The notes under the pieces were generated by a model. It made no database searches. It was given only the letters and a program-made list of their open reading frames with translations, and was not told the origin of the DNA. A program made the translations under genes and the position numbers. This document shows, one piece after another, positions 35,469-44,094 of a stretch of 64,000 bases of DNA; position 1 is the stretch's first letter, and each line of letters opens with the position of its first letter. The stretch comes from Phycicoccus duodecadis (lineage in GTDB: Bacteria > Actinomycetota > Actinomycetes > Actinomycetales > Dermatophilaceae), in the NCBI RefSeq assembly GCF_002846495.1, contig NZ_PJNE01000001.1, positions 1,426,001-1,490,000 on the forward strand, given 5' to 3'.

Positions 35469-35482
35469 CGTGGTGGGGGCGC

Positions 35483-35947
35483 TCAGCCGCCCGAGAGGAC
35501 GCTCCGGACGATCGCCGCGACCCGGCCGCCGTCGGCGCGCCCGGCCACCTCGCCCTGGGCCGCCTTCATGACCGCGCCCATGGCGGCCATGCCGCTCGCG
35601 CCCGAGGACGCCACGGCGCGCTCCACGATGCTCCGCAGCTCGTCGTCACCCAGCTGGGCCGGGAGGTAGCCCTCCAGGACGGCCAGCTCGGCCTCCTCGG
35701 TGGCGGCGAGCTCCTCGCGCCCGCCGCCCCGGAAGGCGGTGGCCGACTCGCGGCGCTTCTTGGCCTCCTTGGCGACCACCTTGAGGATCTCGTCGTCGTC
35801 GAGCTCGCGGGCCTCGTCGCCGGCGACCTCGGCGGTCGTCACGGAGGTGAGGGTCATCCGCAGGGTGGCGGCGCGGACCTTGTCGCGGGCGCGCATCGCG
35901 TCGTGCAGGTCGTGCTGGAGCTGCGCCTTCAGGCCGGTGGTGGTCAT
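35483..35947 (-). CDS. GatB/YqeY-domain protein
   Basis: A 154-residue helical protein starting at ATG 35947; GAGACT six bases upstream suggests a leaderless start. It contains Leu-His-Asp-Ala-Met-Arg-Ala-Arg-Asp, Ala-Thr-Leu-Arg-Met-Thr-Leu and Glu-Gly-Tyr-Leu-Pro-Ala-Gln-Leu, and ends with a helix containing Gly-Arg-Ala-Asp-Gly-Gly. All are typical of YqeY. The domain resembles the tRNA-binding tail of GatB and may bind tRNA, but its role is not established. Confidence 0.93.
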   Translation of the reverse strand: MTTTGLKAQLQHDLHDAMRARDKVRAATLRMTLTSVTTAEVAGDEARELDDDEILKVVAKEAKKRRESATAFRGGGREELAATEEAELAVLEGYLPAQLGDDELRSIVERAVASSGASGMAAMGAVMKAAQGEVAGRADGGRVAAIVRSVLSGG

Positions 35948-36025
35948 GGGGCCAGTCTCCCACCGGCGACGCGGTGGCACACCCGCGATTCCGGTGGGCC
36001 CGGCGTCGTTTGCGAGGATGGGCGG

Positions 36026-36994
36026 ATGGACCCGATCGCCCGCGCCGCCCTGCGCTCCGCCGCCACCGTCGTCGGGGCCGGTGTCGCCGGGGTCGCCTAC
36101 GCGGGGCTGGTCGAGCGCACCTGGTTCACGTTGCGCCGCTTCGCCGTGCCCGTGCTGCCGGTGGGCGCCGAGCCGGTGCGCGTCCTCCAGGTCTCGGACC
36201 TGCACCTCACCCCCGGGCAGTCGAAGAAGATCGAGTGGGTGCGCTCCCTGGCGGCTCTGCGCCCCGACTTCGTGGTCAACTCCGGCGACAACCTCGCCCA
36301 CGTCCGGGCCGTGCCACCGCTGCTGCGGGCGATGGAACCGTTGATGGAGTTCCCGGGTGCCTTCGTCCTCGGCTCCAACGACTACTACGCCCCCATGCCG
36401 AAGAACCCGGCGCGCTACCTGACGAGGGGCTACGCGGCCGCGCCGCCGTCGCGGGGGAAGCTGCCCGTGCGCGAGCTGGTCGCCGGTCTCGAGGCCGGCG
36501 GGTGGAGCGACCTCGACAACGCGCGCACGACGGTCACGATGGGGGCGCACCGGGTCGAGCTGGTCGGCGTCAACGACCCGCACGTGCAGTTCGACCGCTA
36601 CGACCGTGTGGCCGGCCCGGCCCGCGACGACGTGGCGCTGACGATGGGGCTGGTGCACGCGCCCTACCAGCGGGTGCTCGACGCCATGACGGCCGACGGG
36701 GCCGGGCTGGTGCTCGCGGGCCACACCCACGGCGGGCAGCTGGCCGTGCCGCTCTACGGGGCGCTGGTGACCAACTGCGACCTCGACACCGGGCGCGTCA
36801 AGGGGGTCTCGCGCTGGTGGCCCGGCGCCGGGTCGACGGGGCGGCGCGGGCGGGTCCGGCCGTCGTCCGAGGCGCCCCACGACGCCGCGTGGCTGCACGT
36901 GTCGGCCGGTCTGGGCACCTCGCCGTACGCGCCGGTGCGCTTCGCCTGCCGGCCCGAGGCGACGCTGCTGACCCTGGTCGCCCGCGAACCCTGA
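36026..36994 (+). CDS. Membrane-anchored metallophosphoesterase
   Basis: A 322-residue protein starting at ATG 36026. A short N-terminal helix (about 5-28) is followed by a calcineurin-type phosphoesterase core with Ser-Asp-Leu-His-Leu, Asn-Ser-Gly-Asp-Asn, a Gly-Ser-Asn-Asp-Tyr motif in place of the usual Gly-Asn-His, and Ala-Gly-His-Thr-His-Gly-Gly-Gln. This is the YaeI/Rv3683 group (UDP-diacylglucosamine- or membrane-lipid-related phosphoesterases). The Asn-Asp substitution is usual in this group. It ends the Rv3671c-Rv3683-like backbone. Confidence 0.93.
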   Translation: MDPIARAALRSAATVVGAGVAGVAYAGLVERTWFTLRRFAVPVLPVGAEPVRVLQVSDLHLTPGQSKKIEWVRSLAALRPDFVVNSGDNLAHVRAVPPLLRAMEPLMEFPGAFVLGSNDYYAPMPKNPARYLTRGYAAAPPSRGKLPVRELVAGLEAGGWSDLDNARTTVTMGAHRVELVGVNDPHVQFDRYDRVAGPARDDVALTMGLVHAPYQRVLDAMTADGAGLVLAGHTHGGQLAVPLYGALVTNCDLDTGRVKGVSRWWPGAGSTGRRGRVRPSSEAPHDAAWLHVSAGLGTSPYAPVRFACRPEATLLTLVAREP

Positions 36995-37138
36995 GGTGAA
37001 CTTTTTCGCCCGGTGCGGGAACCTTCACCCTCGCCCCGGAACCGTTCCGGTGCCATCCGCAAGGTTCCGGTGCCCGGGCCACCCCGGCCGCCGGCGCGGG
37101 GTCCGCGGACCGATTTCGGATGGGTCGCGCGGGTCGGC

Positions 37139-37144
37139 TATCCT
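37139..37144 (+). promoter_or_regulatory. Candidate -10 of the tRNA-Pro promoter
   Basis: TATCCT lies 40 bases upstream of the mature tRNA 5' end. A weak TTCGGA about 16 bases further upstream could be the -35. The surrounding 190-base gap has no other feature except a repeated GGTTCCGGTGCC. Confidence 0.4.
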
Positions 37145-37183
37145 CGGGTGTCGCCGCGACCCGCAGGGTCGGGCGACGAGCCA

Positions 37184-37257
37184 CGGGGTGTGGCGCAGCT
37201 TGGTAGCGCGCGTCGTTCGGGACGACGAGGCCGCAGGTTCAAATCCTGTCACCCCGA
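37184..37257 (+). tRNA. tRNA-Pro (anticodon CGG)
   Basis: All arms pair. The acceptor CGGGGTG (37184-37190) pairs with CACCCCG (37250-37256). The D arm, the CGTCG/CGACG anticodon stem with loop TTCGGGA (anticodon CGG at 37218-37220), and the GCAGG-TTCAAAT-CCTGT T arm follow. The discriminator is A at 37257, and CCA is not encoded. It decodes CCG, a frequent proline codon at this GC content. Confidence 0.97.
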
Positions 37258-37262
37258 CGCAC

Positions 37263-37302
37263 GATGAGCGGTTGACCGACGGAGTCGGGTCAACCGCTCA
37301 TC
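37263..37302 (+). terminator. 15-bp hairpin terminator after tRNA-Pro
   Basis: The arms 37263-37277 and 37288-37302 are exact complements around a 10-base loop, six bases after the tRNA. Confidence 0.8.
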
Positions 37303-37381
37303 TGCGCCGGGGGACGGGATGCCGGGGGCGCTCAGCGGCGGTGAGGGACGAACCCTGGCGACCAACACCTGAGACCCAGGT

Positions 37382-37948
37382 TCACGACACGGAGTGGGTG
37401 ATGGTGCCGAGGTACACCCCGGCCACCCCACCGGCGGGGAAGGCCACGTGGATGGTCGGGTTCCACGAGGCCGTGTTGTCCCCGGTGATGGCGGTGGCGG
37501 TCACGACCGCGGACACGCCGGTCAGGTCGCTCGGGTCGTTCGCGGTGTACGTCGCAGTGCCCACCGTGCTGATCGGGCCGGCCGTGTAGCCCACCGCGCC
37601 CGCCCCCACCGACGGTCCTGCCGTCTGGGTGAAGGCCGTCGAGATGGCGGTGGCAGTCCACCCTGAGCCGGCGGGCGCGCCTCGAGAGTCGGTGACCTGC
37701 ACAGACCCGAGCTGCCCGCTGACCGTGACGGCACCGATCCCGTTCGACTGCGTGCCGATGTTGCCGGCGTCGGCGGAGGCGCTGATCGACAGGCCCCCGC
37801 CCTGCAGGGTGACGCTGGCGCCCGTGGTCGCCGTCTCGCCGGCCTCCGCCGTCGCGCCACCCGCCCCGAGCACGCCCAGGCACGCGACGAGGGTGGCGGC
37901 GGCGGTCGCCGGCCAGCGGATGCGCGGGAGGTGGAGGAGACGACGCAC
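37382..37948 (-). CDS. Secreted WxL-like surface protein, second copy
   Basis: A 188-residue exported protein; GTG 37948 has GGAGG seven bases upstream. The signal peptide covers about residues 1-35. The mature domain has Leu-Gly-Ser-Val-Gln-Val-Thr-Asp-Ser-Arg-Gly ... Gly-Trp-Thr-Ala and ends Gly-Val-Tyr-Leu-Gly-Thr-Ile-Thr-His-Ser-Val. That is the WxL-domain frame (Val-Thr-Asp-x-Arg-Gly ... Gly-Trp-x-x and a C-terminal Tyr-x-Gly-Thr-Ile strand), though the third residue of the WxL triplet is Ala. WxL proteins attach non-covalently to peptidoglycan. It is the last gene of the riboswitch-controlled unit and a paralogue of the gene at 39070. Confidence 0.72.
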   Translation of the reverse strand: MRRLLHLPRIRWPATAAATLVACLGVLGAGGATAEAGETATTGASVTLQGGGLSISASADAGNIGTQSNGIGAVTVSGQLGSVQVTDSRGAPAGSGWTATAISTAFTQTAGPSVGAGAVGYTAGPISTVGTATYTANDPSDLTGVSAVVTATAITGDNTASWNPTIHVAFPAGGVAGVYLGTITHSVS

Positions 37949-37983
37949 GGGATGACCTCCGATGGGGTGGGCGGGCACGACGG

Positions 37984-39054
37984 TCAGGCCGAGATGCGGG
38001 ACGGTGGAGGCGCGGGGTGGGCGGGCCGCGCGGCGAGCGCGGCGAGCGAGTGCCGGCCCCCCCGTCGACGACGGCGACTCATGGTCCAGATCGCGCCCAG
38101 GACCCCCAGCACGCCGAGCAGGACGATGAGGAGGAGCACGACCCACCACCAGAGGCTGGCGTGCTGCTCGACGGGCACGACCGGGCCACTCCGGCCGGCG
38201 GCCGGGAAGGTCAGGCTGGCCTGCGCGGACTCGGTGAGCAGCCCACTCGTCACGTGCAGGGTCGCCGCCCACGGCCCGGCCGGCAGCTGCCTGTCCAGCG
38301 CGACCGTCACGGGCGCGCTCTGCCCGCGGCCCAGCGTGGTGCCGAGAGTGACGGGGAAAGGGCCCGCGGAGAGACCTCCAGGTCCGTCGTCGAGGGTGAG
38401 GGTTCCACTGAGGTCCAGCGCGCGCCCCCCGGTGTTGCGGACCGTGGCAGCCACCGTCGGGACGCCCGAGGCGTCGCGCCGGGCGGTGAGCGACTCGATG
38501 GTGAAGGCGGAGGCCGGTTCGCCGCCGGGGCCGACGGACAGGTAGACCCGGATGCCCACGCGGCTGACCTGGGTGATGGCGGCCTTGCCGCCGGAGGTGG
38601 TCTGCGCCCAGAGCACGGCGTACTGCTCGCCGGGTGCGGCGTCGCGAGGGACGGTGATCGTGACGGCCACGAGCTGCTTGGCCCCGTCGGCCAGCTGGAG
38701 TCGAGGCGTGGACAGCGTCGTCCAGGTGGAGAGGTCGTTCGGGGTGTCGCCTTCGAGCCCCACGAAGGAGCCGCTCTGGATCTTCGCGGCGGCAGCGTAG
38801 ACCGCCACCCCGGCGGGGGCCCCCGTGTCGTTCGAGATCTCGATGTGGCGCTCGACGGTGTCGCCGGGCGAGACGTGGTCGATGATGTAGACCCGGGCAC
38901 GGGGGTTGTCGCGGGTCGCCACGGGCGCGTCGACCAGGCGGATGCCGATGCCCGTGCCACCGCTCGCGGCGGTCGTGGCGGGAGTGCCGAACGCACCGGC
39001 GGCCGGGAGCAGGGACCCGGCCACCAGTGCGATCAGGGTGAGCAGTCGACGCAT
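37984..39054 (-). CDS. DUF916/WxL-interacting-type membrane protein
   Basis: A 356-residue protein starting at ATG 39054. It has a signal peptide (about 1-30) and an Ig-like domain with Asp-His-Val-Ser-Pro-Gly-Asp-Thr-Val-Glu-Arg-His-Ile-Glu-Ile-Ser-Asn (about 60-76) and Pro-Gly-Glu-Gln-Tyr-Ala-Val-Leu-Trp-Ala. A second beta domain (about 185-280), a C-terminal membrane helix (about 300-325) and a tail rich in Arg follow. This is the WxL-interacting protein layout known from Firmicutes Csc clusters, where such proteins anchor WxL partners at the cell surface. It stands between two WxL-like genes (15- and 35-base gaps), which supports a joint complex. Confidence 0.78.
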   Translation of the reverse strand: MRRLLTLIALVAGSLLPAAGAFGTPATTAASGGTGIGIRLVDAPVATRDNPRARVYIIDHVSPGDTVERHIEISNDTGAPAGVAVYAAAAKIQSGSFVGLEGDTPNDLSTWTTLSTPRLQLADGAKQLVAVTITVPRDAAPGEQYAVLWAQTTSGGKAAITQVSRVGIRVYLSVGPGGEPASAFTIESLTARRDASGVPTVAATVRNTGGRALDLSGTLTLDDGPGGLSAGPFPVTLGTTLGRGQSAPVTVALDRQLPAGPWAATLHVTSGLLTESAQASLTFPAAGRSGPVVPVEQHASLWWWVVLLLIVLLGVLGVLGAIWTMSRRRRRGGRHSLAALAARPAHPAPPPSRISA

Positions 39055-39069
39055 GGAGGAGACAGTTCC

Positions 39070-39591
39070 TCAGGCGACGGACGTGGTGACGGTGCCCGTG
39101 TAGTCGCCGGCCAGCGCGCTCGAGGGGAGCTCGACGGTCAGGGTGGGGGTGTAGGACGCGGTGTTGTTCCCGCTGGCCAGCGTTCCGGCGGCGACCGGGG
39201 CGACCGCCGTGATGCTGGTGGAGCCGGTGGAGGTCGGGGTCACCGTCCCGGTGGAGCCGGTGGTTGCACCCGAGTCGTACGACACCCCGGTGGAGACCGA
39301 CCCGGCGCCGTCGACGAATGTCGTCGACGCGGCCGACAGGACCCAGCCGGCAGTGCTGCCGCGGGTGTCGCTGACGCTGACCGCGCCCAGCGAGCCCGCG
39401 ACCGAGGCGGCGCCGGGGGCACCGTCGGTCAGGGCCGCACCGGCGGCGGCGGTGACGTCGAGGCTGCCCCCCACGAGGGTGAAGGTGGCCGTGGTGTCAC
39501 CGGAGCCGGCGGCCATGGCCGCGGTGGCAGGCACCAGGGTGACGATCGCGCCGACGATGGCGACGTTCGCGATGATGCGCAGGGATTTCAT
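39070..39591 (-). CDS. Secreted WxL-like surface protein, first gene after the riboswitch
   Basis: A 173-residue exported protein; ATG 39591 lies 82 bases downstream of the riboswitch. The signal peptide covers about 1-28 (Ala-Met-Ala-Ala cleavage region). The mature protein is Ser/Thr/Gly-rich with Leu-Gly-Ala-Val-Ser-Val-Ser-Asp-Thr-Arg-Gly ... Gly-Trp-Val-Leu-Ser, which includes a true Trp-x-Leu triplet, and ends Gly-Asp-Tyr-Thr-Gly-Thr-Val-Thr. No sorting signal or transmembrane tail is visible, so attachment would be non-covalent. Its leader carries a c-di-GMP sensor, which makes it a probable c-di-GMP-controlled adhesin or wall protein. Confidence 0.75.
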   Translation of the reverse strand: MKSLRIIANVAIVGAIVTLVPATAAMAAGSGDTTATFTLVGGSLDVTAAAGAALTDGAPGAASVAGSLGAVSVSDTRGSTAGWVLSAASTTFVDGAGSVSTGVSYDSGATTGSTGTVTPTSTGSTSITAVAPVAAGTLASGNNTASYTPTLTVELPSSALAGDYTGTVTTSVA

Positions 39592-39637
39592 GATGTGCGT
39601 CCAACCTTCTGTTGTGGCCTCGACGCAGCCCGCACGG

Positions 39638-39658
39638 ACGCGCGGCAGCGCCGCGCGT
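39638..39658 (-). terminator. Hairpin in the riboswitch leader (possible expression platform)
   Basis: ACGCGCGGC (39638-39646) and GCCGCGCGT (39650-39658) pair as a 9-bp stem with a three-base loop, 15 bases downstream of the riboswitch. No U-tract follows, so it may act as a U-less terminator or a fixed structure. The switching partner is not obvious. Confidence 0.45.
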
Positions 39659-39673
39659 GTGCTGGAAGGACGA

Positions 39674-39760
39674 GAACCGTTCGGTAGCCCGGCTGACCCG
39701 GTCGGGCCCCGTGGCTTTGCGTCCCCGACTCACATCGGGTTTGCCGTTTCGCTGCGGCTC
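39674..39760 (-). promoter_or_regulatory. Cyclic di-GMP class I riboswitch (GEMM-I)
   Basis: Read on the minus strand, the conserved core blocks appear in order and spacing. First comes ACGGCAAACC, then a P2 helix CCCGAU-GUGA-GUCGGG capped by a GNRA tetraloop. Next are GACGCAAAGCCACGGG, a P3 helix, and CAGCCGGGCUACCGAAC. GAGCCG (39760-39755) and CGGUUC (39679-39674) close P1. This is the aptamer of the class I c-di-GMP riboswitch. It precedes the WxL/DUF916 operon and is adjacent to a GGDEF-EAL gene. A competing hairpin (39758-39764 with 39770-39776) overlaps the 5' side of P1. Whether binding turns expression on or off is not clear. Confidence 0.93.
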
Positions 39761-39941
39761 GGACATCTCGTCCGAGGCCGGATCTGGTTGGCGTGTGTCG
39801 CGTCCCGTCTCTGGGTGCAGGTTCGCACGTCCGTCCGCTCACGTCCGGTGAATCGGGCGCGGCCGGGAGCATCGAGCCGTTCGGCCCCCCGACCGGCCTC
39901 GTACGGCCCCCGGGAGGGCGCGGGCTCACCGCGGGCGAGGG

Positions 39942-42890
39942 TCAGGCGTGGCGGGTCCGGCCCCCGCGGGCCAGTGCCTGCACGGCCGCGACCAGCGCGG
40001 CGGCCTCGACAGGTCGGGTGACGACGGCATCGAACGCCGTGTCATCCAGGTCGCCGGTGGGCTCGCCTCCGGCTGCGGACCGGACGAGCAGGACGGGGAC
40101 GTCGTCGAGACGAGCATGGCCGCGGATGGCCGCGATCACCCACCGCGCGTCGTCCGACGCCAGGGCCGAGTCGACCACGATGACGTCGACCGCAGGAGCG
40201 TCCGACTCGATGAGCCGGCTCATCGCGTCATGGCCGTCCCTCGTCTCCTCGACCTCGAAGCCGGCCACCTCGAGGTCCACGCGGAGCAGGCGCCGCACCG
40301 GCTCGAGGTCGGTGCAGATCAGCGCGAGGGGTGCCCGCTGGAGCCCCTGGGTACCCCGCGGCGCCTCGTCGGCGGGCAGCTCGCGCGCCACGGCGCCCGC
40401 GGTCCACGCCACCCCGGTGGGGTGGCGTCCGACGGTGCGGTTCAGCGCGGCCGCCACCGTGTGGAGCGGCGCGCGCTCGAGGTGCATCCTGGCGATCAGC
40501 GCCGTCACGGCGGTGTCGAGAGCGTGACGGGGCCGGGCGACCGGTGCACCGGCGGCTGGCACGGGCACCTGGTCGCAGGCGGTCAGGGCCGCCTCGAACC
40601 TCTCGATGGGCACCGCGGGCGACCACAGGAAGCCCTGGCCGTGCGTGCACCCCAGCGAGCGCAGGAACGCGTAGTGGTCCATCGTCTCCACCCCCTCACC
40701 GACGGTGGTGGCCTCCATCCCCGCTGCGAGGCCGGTGATGCTGCGGCAGATCGCCTCGTCGTCGGCACTCGTGCCGATGCCGGAGACGAACTCCCGGTCG
40801 ATCTTGAGGATGTCGACCGGGTACCGGCGCAGGTACAGCAACGAGCTGTAGCCGGTGCCGAAGTCGTCGATCGCGATCTTGACGCCGAGCCGTGAGAGGT
40901 CTCGAAGCGTCGCGGCCGTGGCGTCCACGTCCTCGACGATGGCCGACTCGGTCAGCTCGACGACCAGCCGCTGCGGCCTCACGCCACTGCTCTCCAGCGC
41001 CCGGTGCACGCTGGCCGCCACCCGGTCGTCCATCTGGATCGCCGAGACGTTGACCGCGATGTCGAGCTCACGGCCGTCCTGCACCAGGCGCGGAGCGTCC
41101 CGCAGGGCCTGGCCCAGGACCCAGTCGCCCAGCTGATGGATCAGTCCCGACTCCTCCGCGAAGGGGACGAACCGGTCCGGCCCCAGGAGCCCGAGCTGGG
41201 GATGGTGCCAGCGCACCAGCGCCTCGACGGCCACGACCGTGCCCGAGGCCAGCTCGACGACGGGCTGGTAGTGCAGGACGAGCTGGACCGGCTCGCTCAG
41301 CGCCACCACGAGGTCGGTCTCCAGGCTCCTGCGGAACATCGTCGCCCCCTGCAGCTGCTCGGTGAACAGGACGACCTGACCCGGCCCTCGGCTCTTGGCG
41401 TCCAGCAGGGCGGCGTCCGCGGACCGCAGCAGGTCGTCGACGGTCTGGCCGGGGGTGTGCACGCTCACCCCCGCGCTCCCGGAGACCGGGACCTGGATGC
41501 CACCCACCGCGAAGGGGAGGTCGAGACAGTCCAGCAGGATCCCGGTCAGGCCCACCGCCGTCTCGGGTCCGTCGGGGTCCAGCTCACCCCACAGGACCAT
41601 GAACGTGTTGTGCGTGAAGCTGGAGAGGGTGTCGCCGGTGCGGAGCCTGGCCTGGAGCCGCTCGACGACCTGCACCAGCACGCTGTCCCCACCCCGGTAC
41701 CCCACGAGGTCGTTGACCCGGTGGTAGTGATGGAGGTCGATCTGGGTGACGGCGACGCGGTGGCCGTTGCGGTCACTGTGGCTGATGGCCTGCCCCACAC
41801 GGTCGACCATCAGGTCGCGGTTGGGGAGGTCGGTGAGTGCGTCGTGGAGGGACTGGTGCGCCAGCGACTGCTCCATGGTGTGCGCGAGGGTGATGTCGTG
41901 GTGGGAGATGACCGCGCCGCGGCCCCCGTTGATGGCTGCCGGGCTGAACTGCCCGGTGAACCAGCGACTCTCGCTCGGCGAGTGACACGCGTAGTCGTGC
42001 CGGAAGTGGTCCAACGACCCGGCCAGCACGTGACGAAGACCCTGCGCCATGAGCGTCGCCTCGAGATGGTCGGGGTCGGTGATGTCGCCGGCGGCTCCGT
42101 CACACGCGCCGAGGTAGCTGACGCCGACCCCGCACTCGGTGTCCGTGCCGCCGTTGGCGGCGGTGAAGTCGCGCCACGCCTGGTTCACCGCGACGATGGT
42201 GCTCTCGGCGTCGACTGCGCAGGTCGGGTCGGGCGACGCGTCCAGCAGGCCGCGGGCCAGACCGAGGTACCGTTCCGCCTCGCTCTCCACGCGCCGGAGC
42301 TGCAGGGCCCGCAGCACCGCGACCCCGACGGGCCGGTGGGACCCGGCCGGCCTCTCGAGTCCTCGGCTGTCCTCGACCAGCACCCACAGGGCCGGGCCAC
42401 CGTCACCGCCGTCGGTGATCACCATGAGAGGCGTCCCCGGGTGCGTGGTCCGCATCGCGCGGAGCACCAGGGCGCTGTTCGACCCGGGCGTCGACTGGTC
42501 CGCGAGCACCATGTCGACCGGGTGGGTGCCCAGATGGACCATGGCGTCGTCCAGGCAGCCCTCGACATGCACGTCGGCGTTCGGGAACTCGTGCCGGAGG
42601 GTCTCGAGGTGGCGCTCGCCGGTCGCGGAGCCGTCCTGGATCAACAGGAGGTGCAGCGCAGACCTCGTGTCCACGGGGGCCAGCCCGTTGCGCCCAGCGC
42701 GTAGGGTCACAGCGCCCCACGACAGCGACCGGTGCCGCGGAACGGGTTCGGCGGCGGTCCTGAGCTCGTCGATCGCCGGCGCGGCGCGAGCCTCCTGGGG
42801 TTCTCGGGGCTCGCGGTGGAACCGTGGGCAGTACCGGGATGAGGCATCGAGGATGCGTGGGGCATGAGTGGTCCCGTCGTCCCGCCCCAC
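39942..42890 (-). CDS. Multidomain c-di-GMP phosphodiesterase with degenerate GGDEF
   Basis: A 982-residue protein with no membrane helix. It contains a receiver-like region (about 76-195), a PAS domain (about 210-335), a GGDEF domain (about 345-515), an EAL domain (about 520-770) and a C-terminal receiver (about 848-970). The GGDEF site reads Thr-His-Asn-Thr-Phe (426-430), so cyclase activity is unlikely. The EAL site is intact: Glu556-Ala-Leu, Asn614, Glu-Leu-Thr-Glu-Ser, Asp675-Asp-Phe-Gly-Thr-Gly, Lys696 and Glu732-Gly-Val-Glu-Thr. It should hydrolyse c-di-GMP. GTG 42890 is the longest start, but no good binding site supports it, and a start nearer residue 60 is possible. It ends 182 bases from the riboswitch and is transcribed towards it. 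Confidence 0.9.
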   Translation of the reverse strand: MGRDDGTTHAPRILDASSRYCPRFHREPREPQEARAAPAIDELRTAAEPVPRHRSLSWGAVTLRAGRNGLAPVDTRSALHLLLIQDGSATGERHLETLRHEFPNADVHVEGCLDDAMVHLGTHPVDMVLADQSTPGSNSALVLRAMRTTHPGTPLMVITDGGDGGPALWVLVEDSRGLERPAGSHRPVGVAVLRALQLRRVESEAERYLGLARGLLDASPDPTCAVDAESTIVAVNQAWRDFTAANGGTDTECGVGVSYLGACDGAAGDITDPDHLEATLMAQGLRHVLAGSLDHFRHDYACHSPSESRWFTGQFSPAAINGGRGAVISHHDITLAHTMEQSLAHQSLHDALTDLPNRDLMVDRVGQAISHSDRNGHRVAVTQIDLHHYHRVNDLVGYRGGDSVLVQVVERLQARLRTGDTLSSFTHNTFMVLWGELDPDGPETAVGLTGILLDCLDLPFAVGGIQVPVSGSAGVSVHTPGQTVDDLLRSADAALLDAKSRGPGQVVLFTEQLQGATMFRRSLETDLVVALSEPVQLVLHYQPVVELASGTVVAVEALVRWHHPQLGLLGPDRFVPFAEESGLIHQLGDWVLGQALRDAPRLVQDGRELDIAVNVSAIQMDDRVAASVHRALESSGVRPQRLVVELTESAIVEDVDATAATLRDLSRLGVKIAIDDFGTGYSSLLYLRRYPVDILKIDREFVSGIGTSADDEAICRSITGLAAGMEATTVGEGVETMDHYAFLRSLGCTHGQGFLWSPAVPIERFEAALTACDQVPVPAAGAPVARPRHALDTAVTALIARMHLERAPLHTVAAALNRTVGRHPTGVAWTAGAVARELPADEAPRGTQGLQRAPLALICTDLEPVRRLLRVDLEVAGFEVEETRDGHDAMSRLIESDAPAVDVIVVDSALASDDARWVIAAIRGHARLDDVPVLLVRSAAGGEPTGDLDDTAFDAVVTRPVEAAALVAAVQALARGGRTRHA

Positions 42891-43024
42891 TGTCCCCTAC
42901 GGGACGTCGTTCGCCTAATGGGTCCGCTGGACCGCTGCCCGCCGCTCCATCGCTCGGACGCACGCGGCCACGCACGTCCTGAACCGCCCTACCCAGCCGG
43001 GTCGGCGACGGTCGGCTGGTGCCG

Positions 43025-43981
43025 TCAGCCGGTGACCTGCTGGGCCGAGGCCTCCTGTCGGGCGGCCAGCTTGGCGGCGCGCTCCTCGCGGCGGGCGACG
43101 AAGCGGGAGGCCTCCTCGTCGAGGGCCGCGACCGCGGCGGCGAGCTCGTCGCGGGCCTTCTCGCCCTCGGCGTCGAGCCCTTCGAGCTCCCAGACGCCCC
43201 ACTGGCGCAGCAGCGGGGCGACGATGTCGTCGTGGTGGATGCGCAGGTCGTAGATGCCGGCCATCGCCATCTGCACCGCCTTGCGCCCGAAGCCGGGGAT
43301 GATCGCGCCCGGCATCTGGAAGTTGACGACCTCGTCGGTGATCGCCCGCATCGTCTGGCTGGGCGTGAGCTCGAGGGCCGCCTGGATGATGTTGCGGTAG
43401 AAGATCATGTGGAGGTTCTCGTCCTTGGCCACCCGGATGAGCAGCTTCTCGGCGATGGGCTCCTCGGTGAAGCGGCCGGTGTTGCGGTGCGAGACGCGGG
43501 TGGCGAGCTCCTGGAACGACACGTACGCGCAGACGTTCAGCAGTGGCTTGTCGCCGGAGTCGTAGCCGGTCTCCATGGTGTCCATCCGCGCCCGCTCGAG
43601 CTCCTCGGGGTCGACCCCCCGGGTGACCAGCAGGTAGTCGCGGATGCAGAAGGCGTGCCGGCCCTCCTCGGCGGTCCAGCGGTTGACCCAGGCGCCCCAC
43701 GCGCTGTCGCGCCCGAAGGCCCGCTCGATCTCGCGGTGGTAGCTCGGCAGGTTGTCCTCGGTGAGGAGGTTGACCTCGAGCGCGGTGCGCGCGATGGGCG
43801 AGAGCTGGCTCTGCTCGACCGACCACGGCTCGCCGCCGAGCTCCTTGAAGTCGCGGCCCAGCGACCACGGCACGTACTCGTGCGGCATCCACTCCTGCGC
43901 GGCGCCGAGGTGCCGGTTGAGGTTCTCCTCGACGGTGGGCTCGAGGGCGGCGAGCAGCTGGGCGCTGTCGAGACTGGCCAT
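43025..43981 (-). CDS. Acyl-ACP desaturase (DesA-like, ferritin fold)
   Basis: A 318-residue soluble di-iron desaturase starting at ATG 43981. Two iron-binding Glu-x-x-His motifs are visible: Ala-Glu-Glu-Gly-Arg-His-Ala and Lys-Asp-Glu-Asn-Leu-His. The upstream Glu in Thr-Ala-Leu-Glu-Val-Asn-Leu and the Trp-Val-Asn-Arg-Trp-Thr segment are typical of the actinobacterial acyl-ACP desaturases. It introduces a double bond into acyl-ACP and needs a ferredoxin-type electron donor. The flavin reductase immediately upstream in the reading direction, 113 bases away on the same strand, is a candidate donor component. The C-terminal 45 residues are a charged helical extension. Confidence 0.92.
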   Translation of the reverse strand: MASLDSAQLLAALEPTVEENLNRHLGAAQEWMPHEYVPWSLGRDFKELGGEPWSVEQSQLSPIARTALEVNLLTEDNLPSYHREIERAFGRDSAWGAWVNRWTAEEGRHAFCIRDYLLVTRGVDPEELERARMDTMETGYDSGDKPLLNVCAYVSFQELATRVSHRNTGRFTEEPIAEKLLIRVAKDENLHMIFYRNIIQAALELTPSQTMRAITDEVVNFQMPGAIIPGFGRKAVQMAMAGIYDLRIHHDDIVAPLLRQWGVWELEGLDAEGEKARDELAAAVAALDEEASRFVARREERAAKLAARQEASAQQVTG

Positions 43982-44094
43982 GGGTCCTCCTCGGTCGACG
44001 AACGCGGTACCGCGCCTACCCCCTGCCTACACCCTCCGGGCGGCCCGGGCCAGACAACGCTCCCCGCTTGTCGCGCCGCCACGCGTCCGGACGG

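Noticed and set aside
37184..37302. Integrative element attachment site at tRNA-Pro
   Set aside because: I found no integrase and no repeat of the tRNA 3' end within the window. The inverted repeat behind it is a simple terminator.
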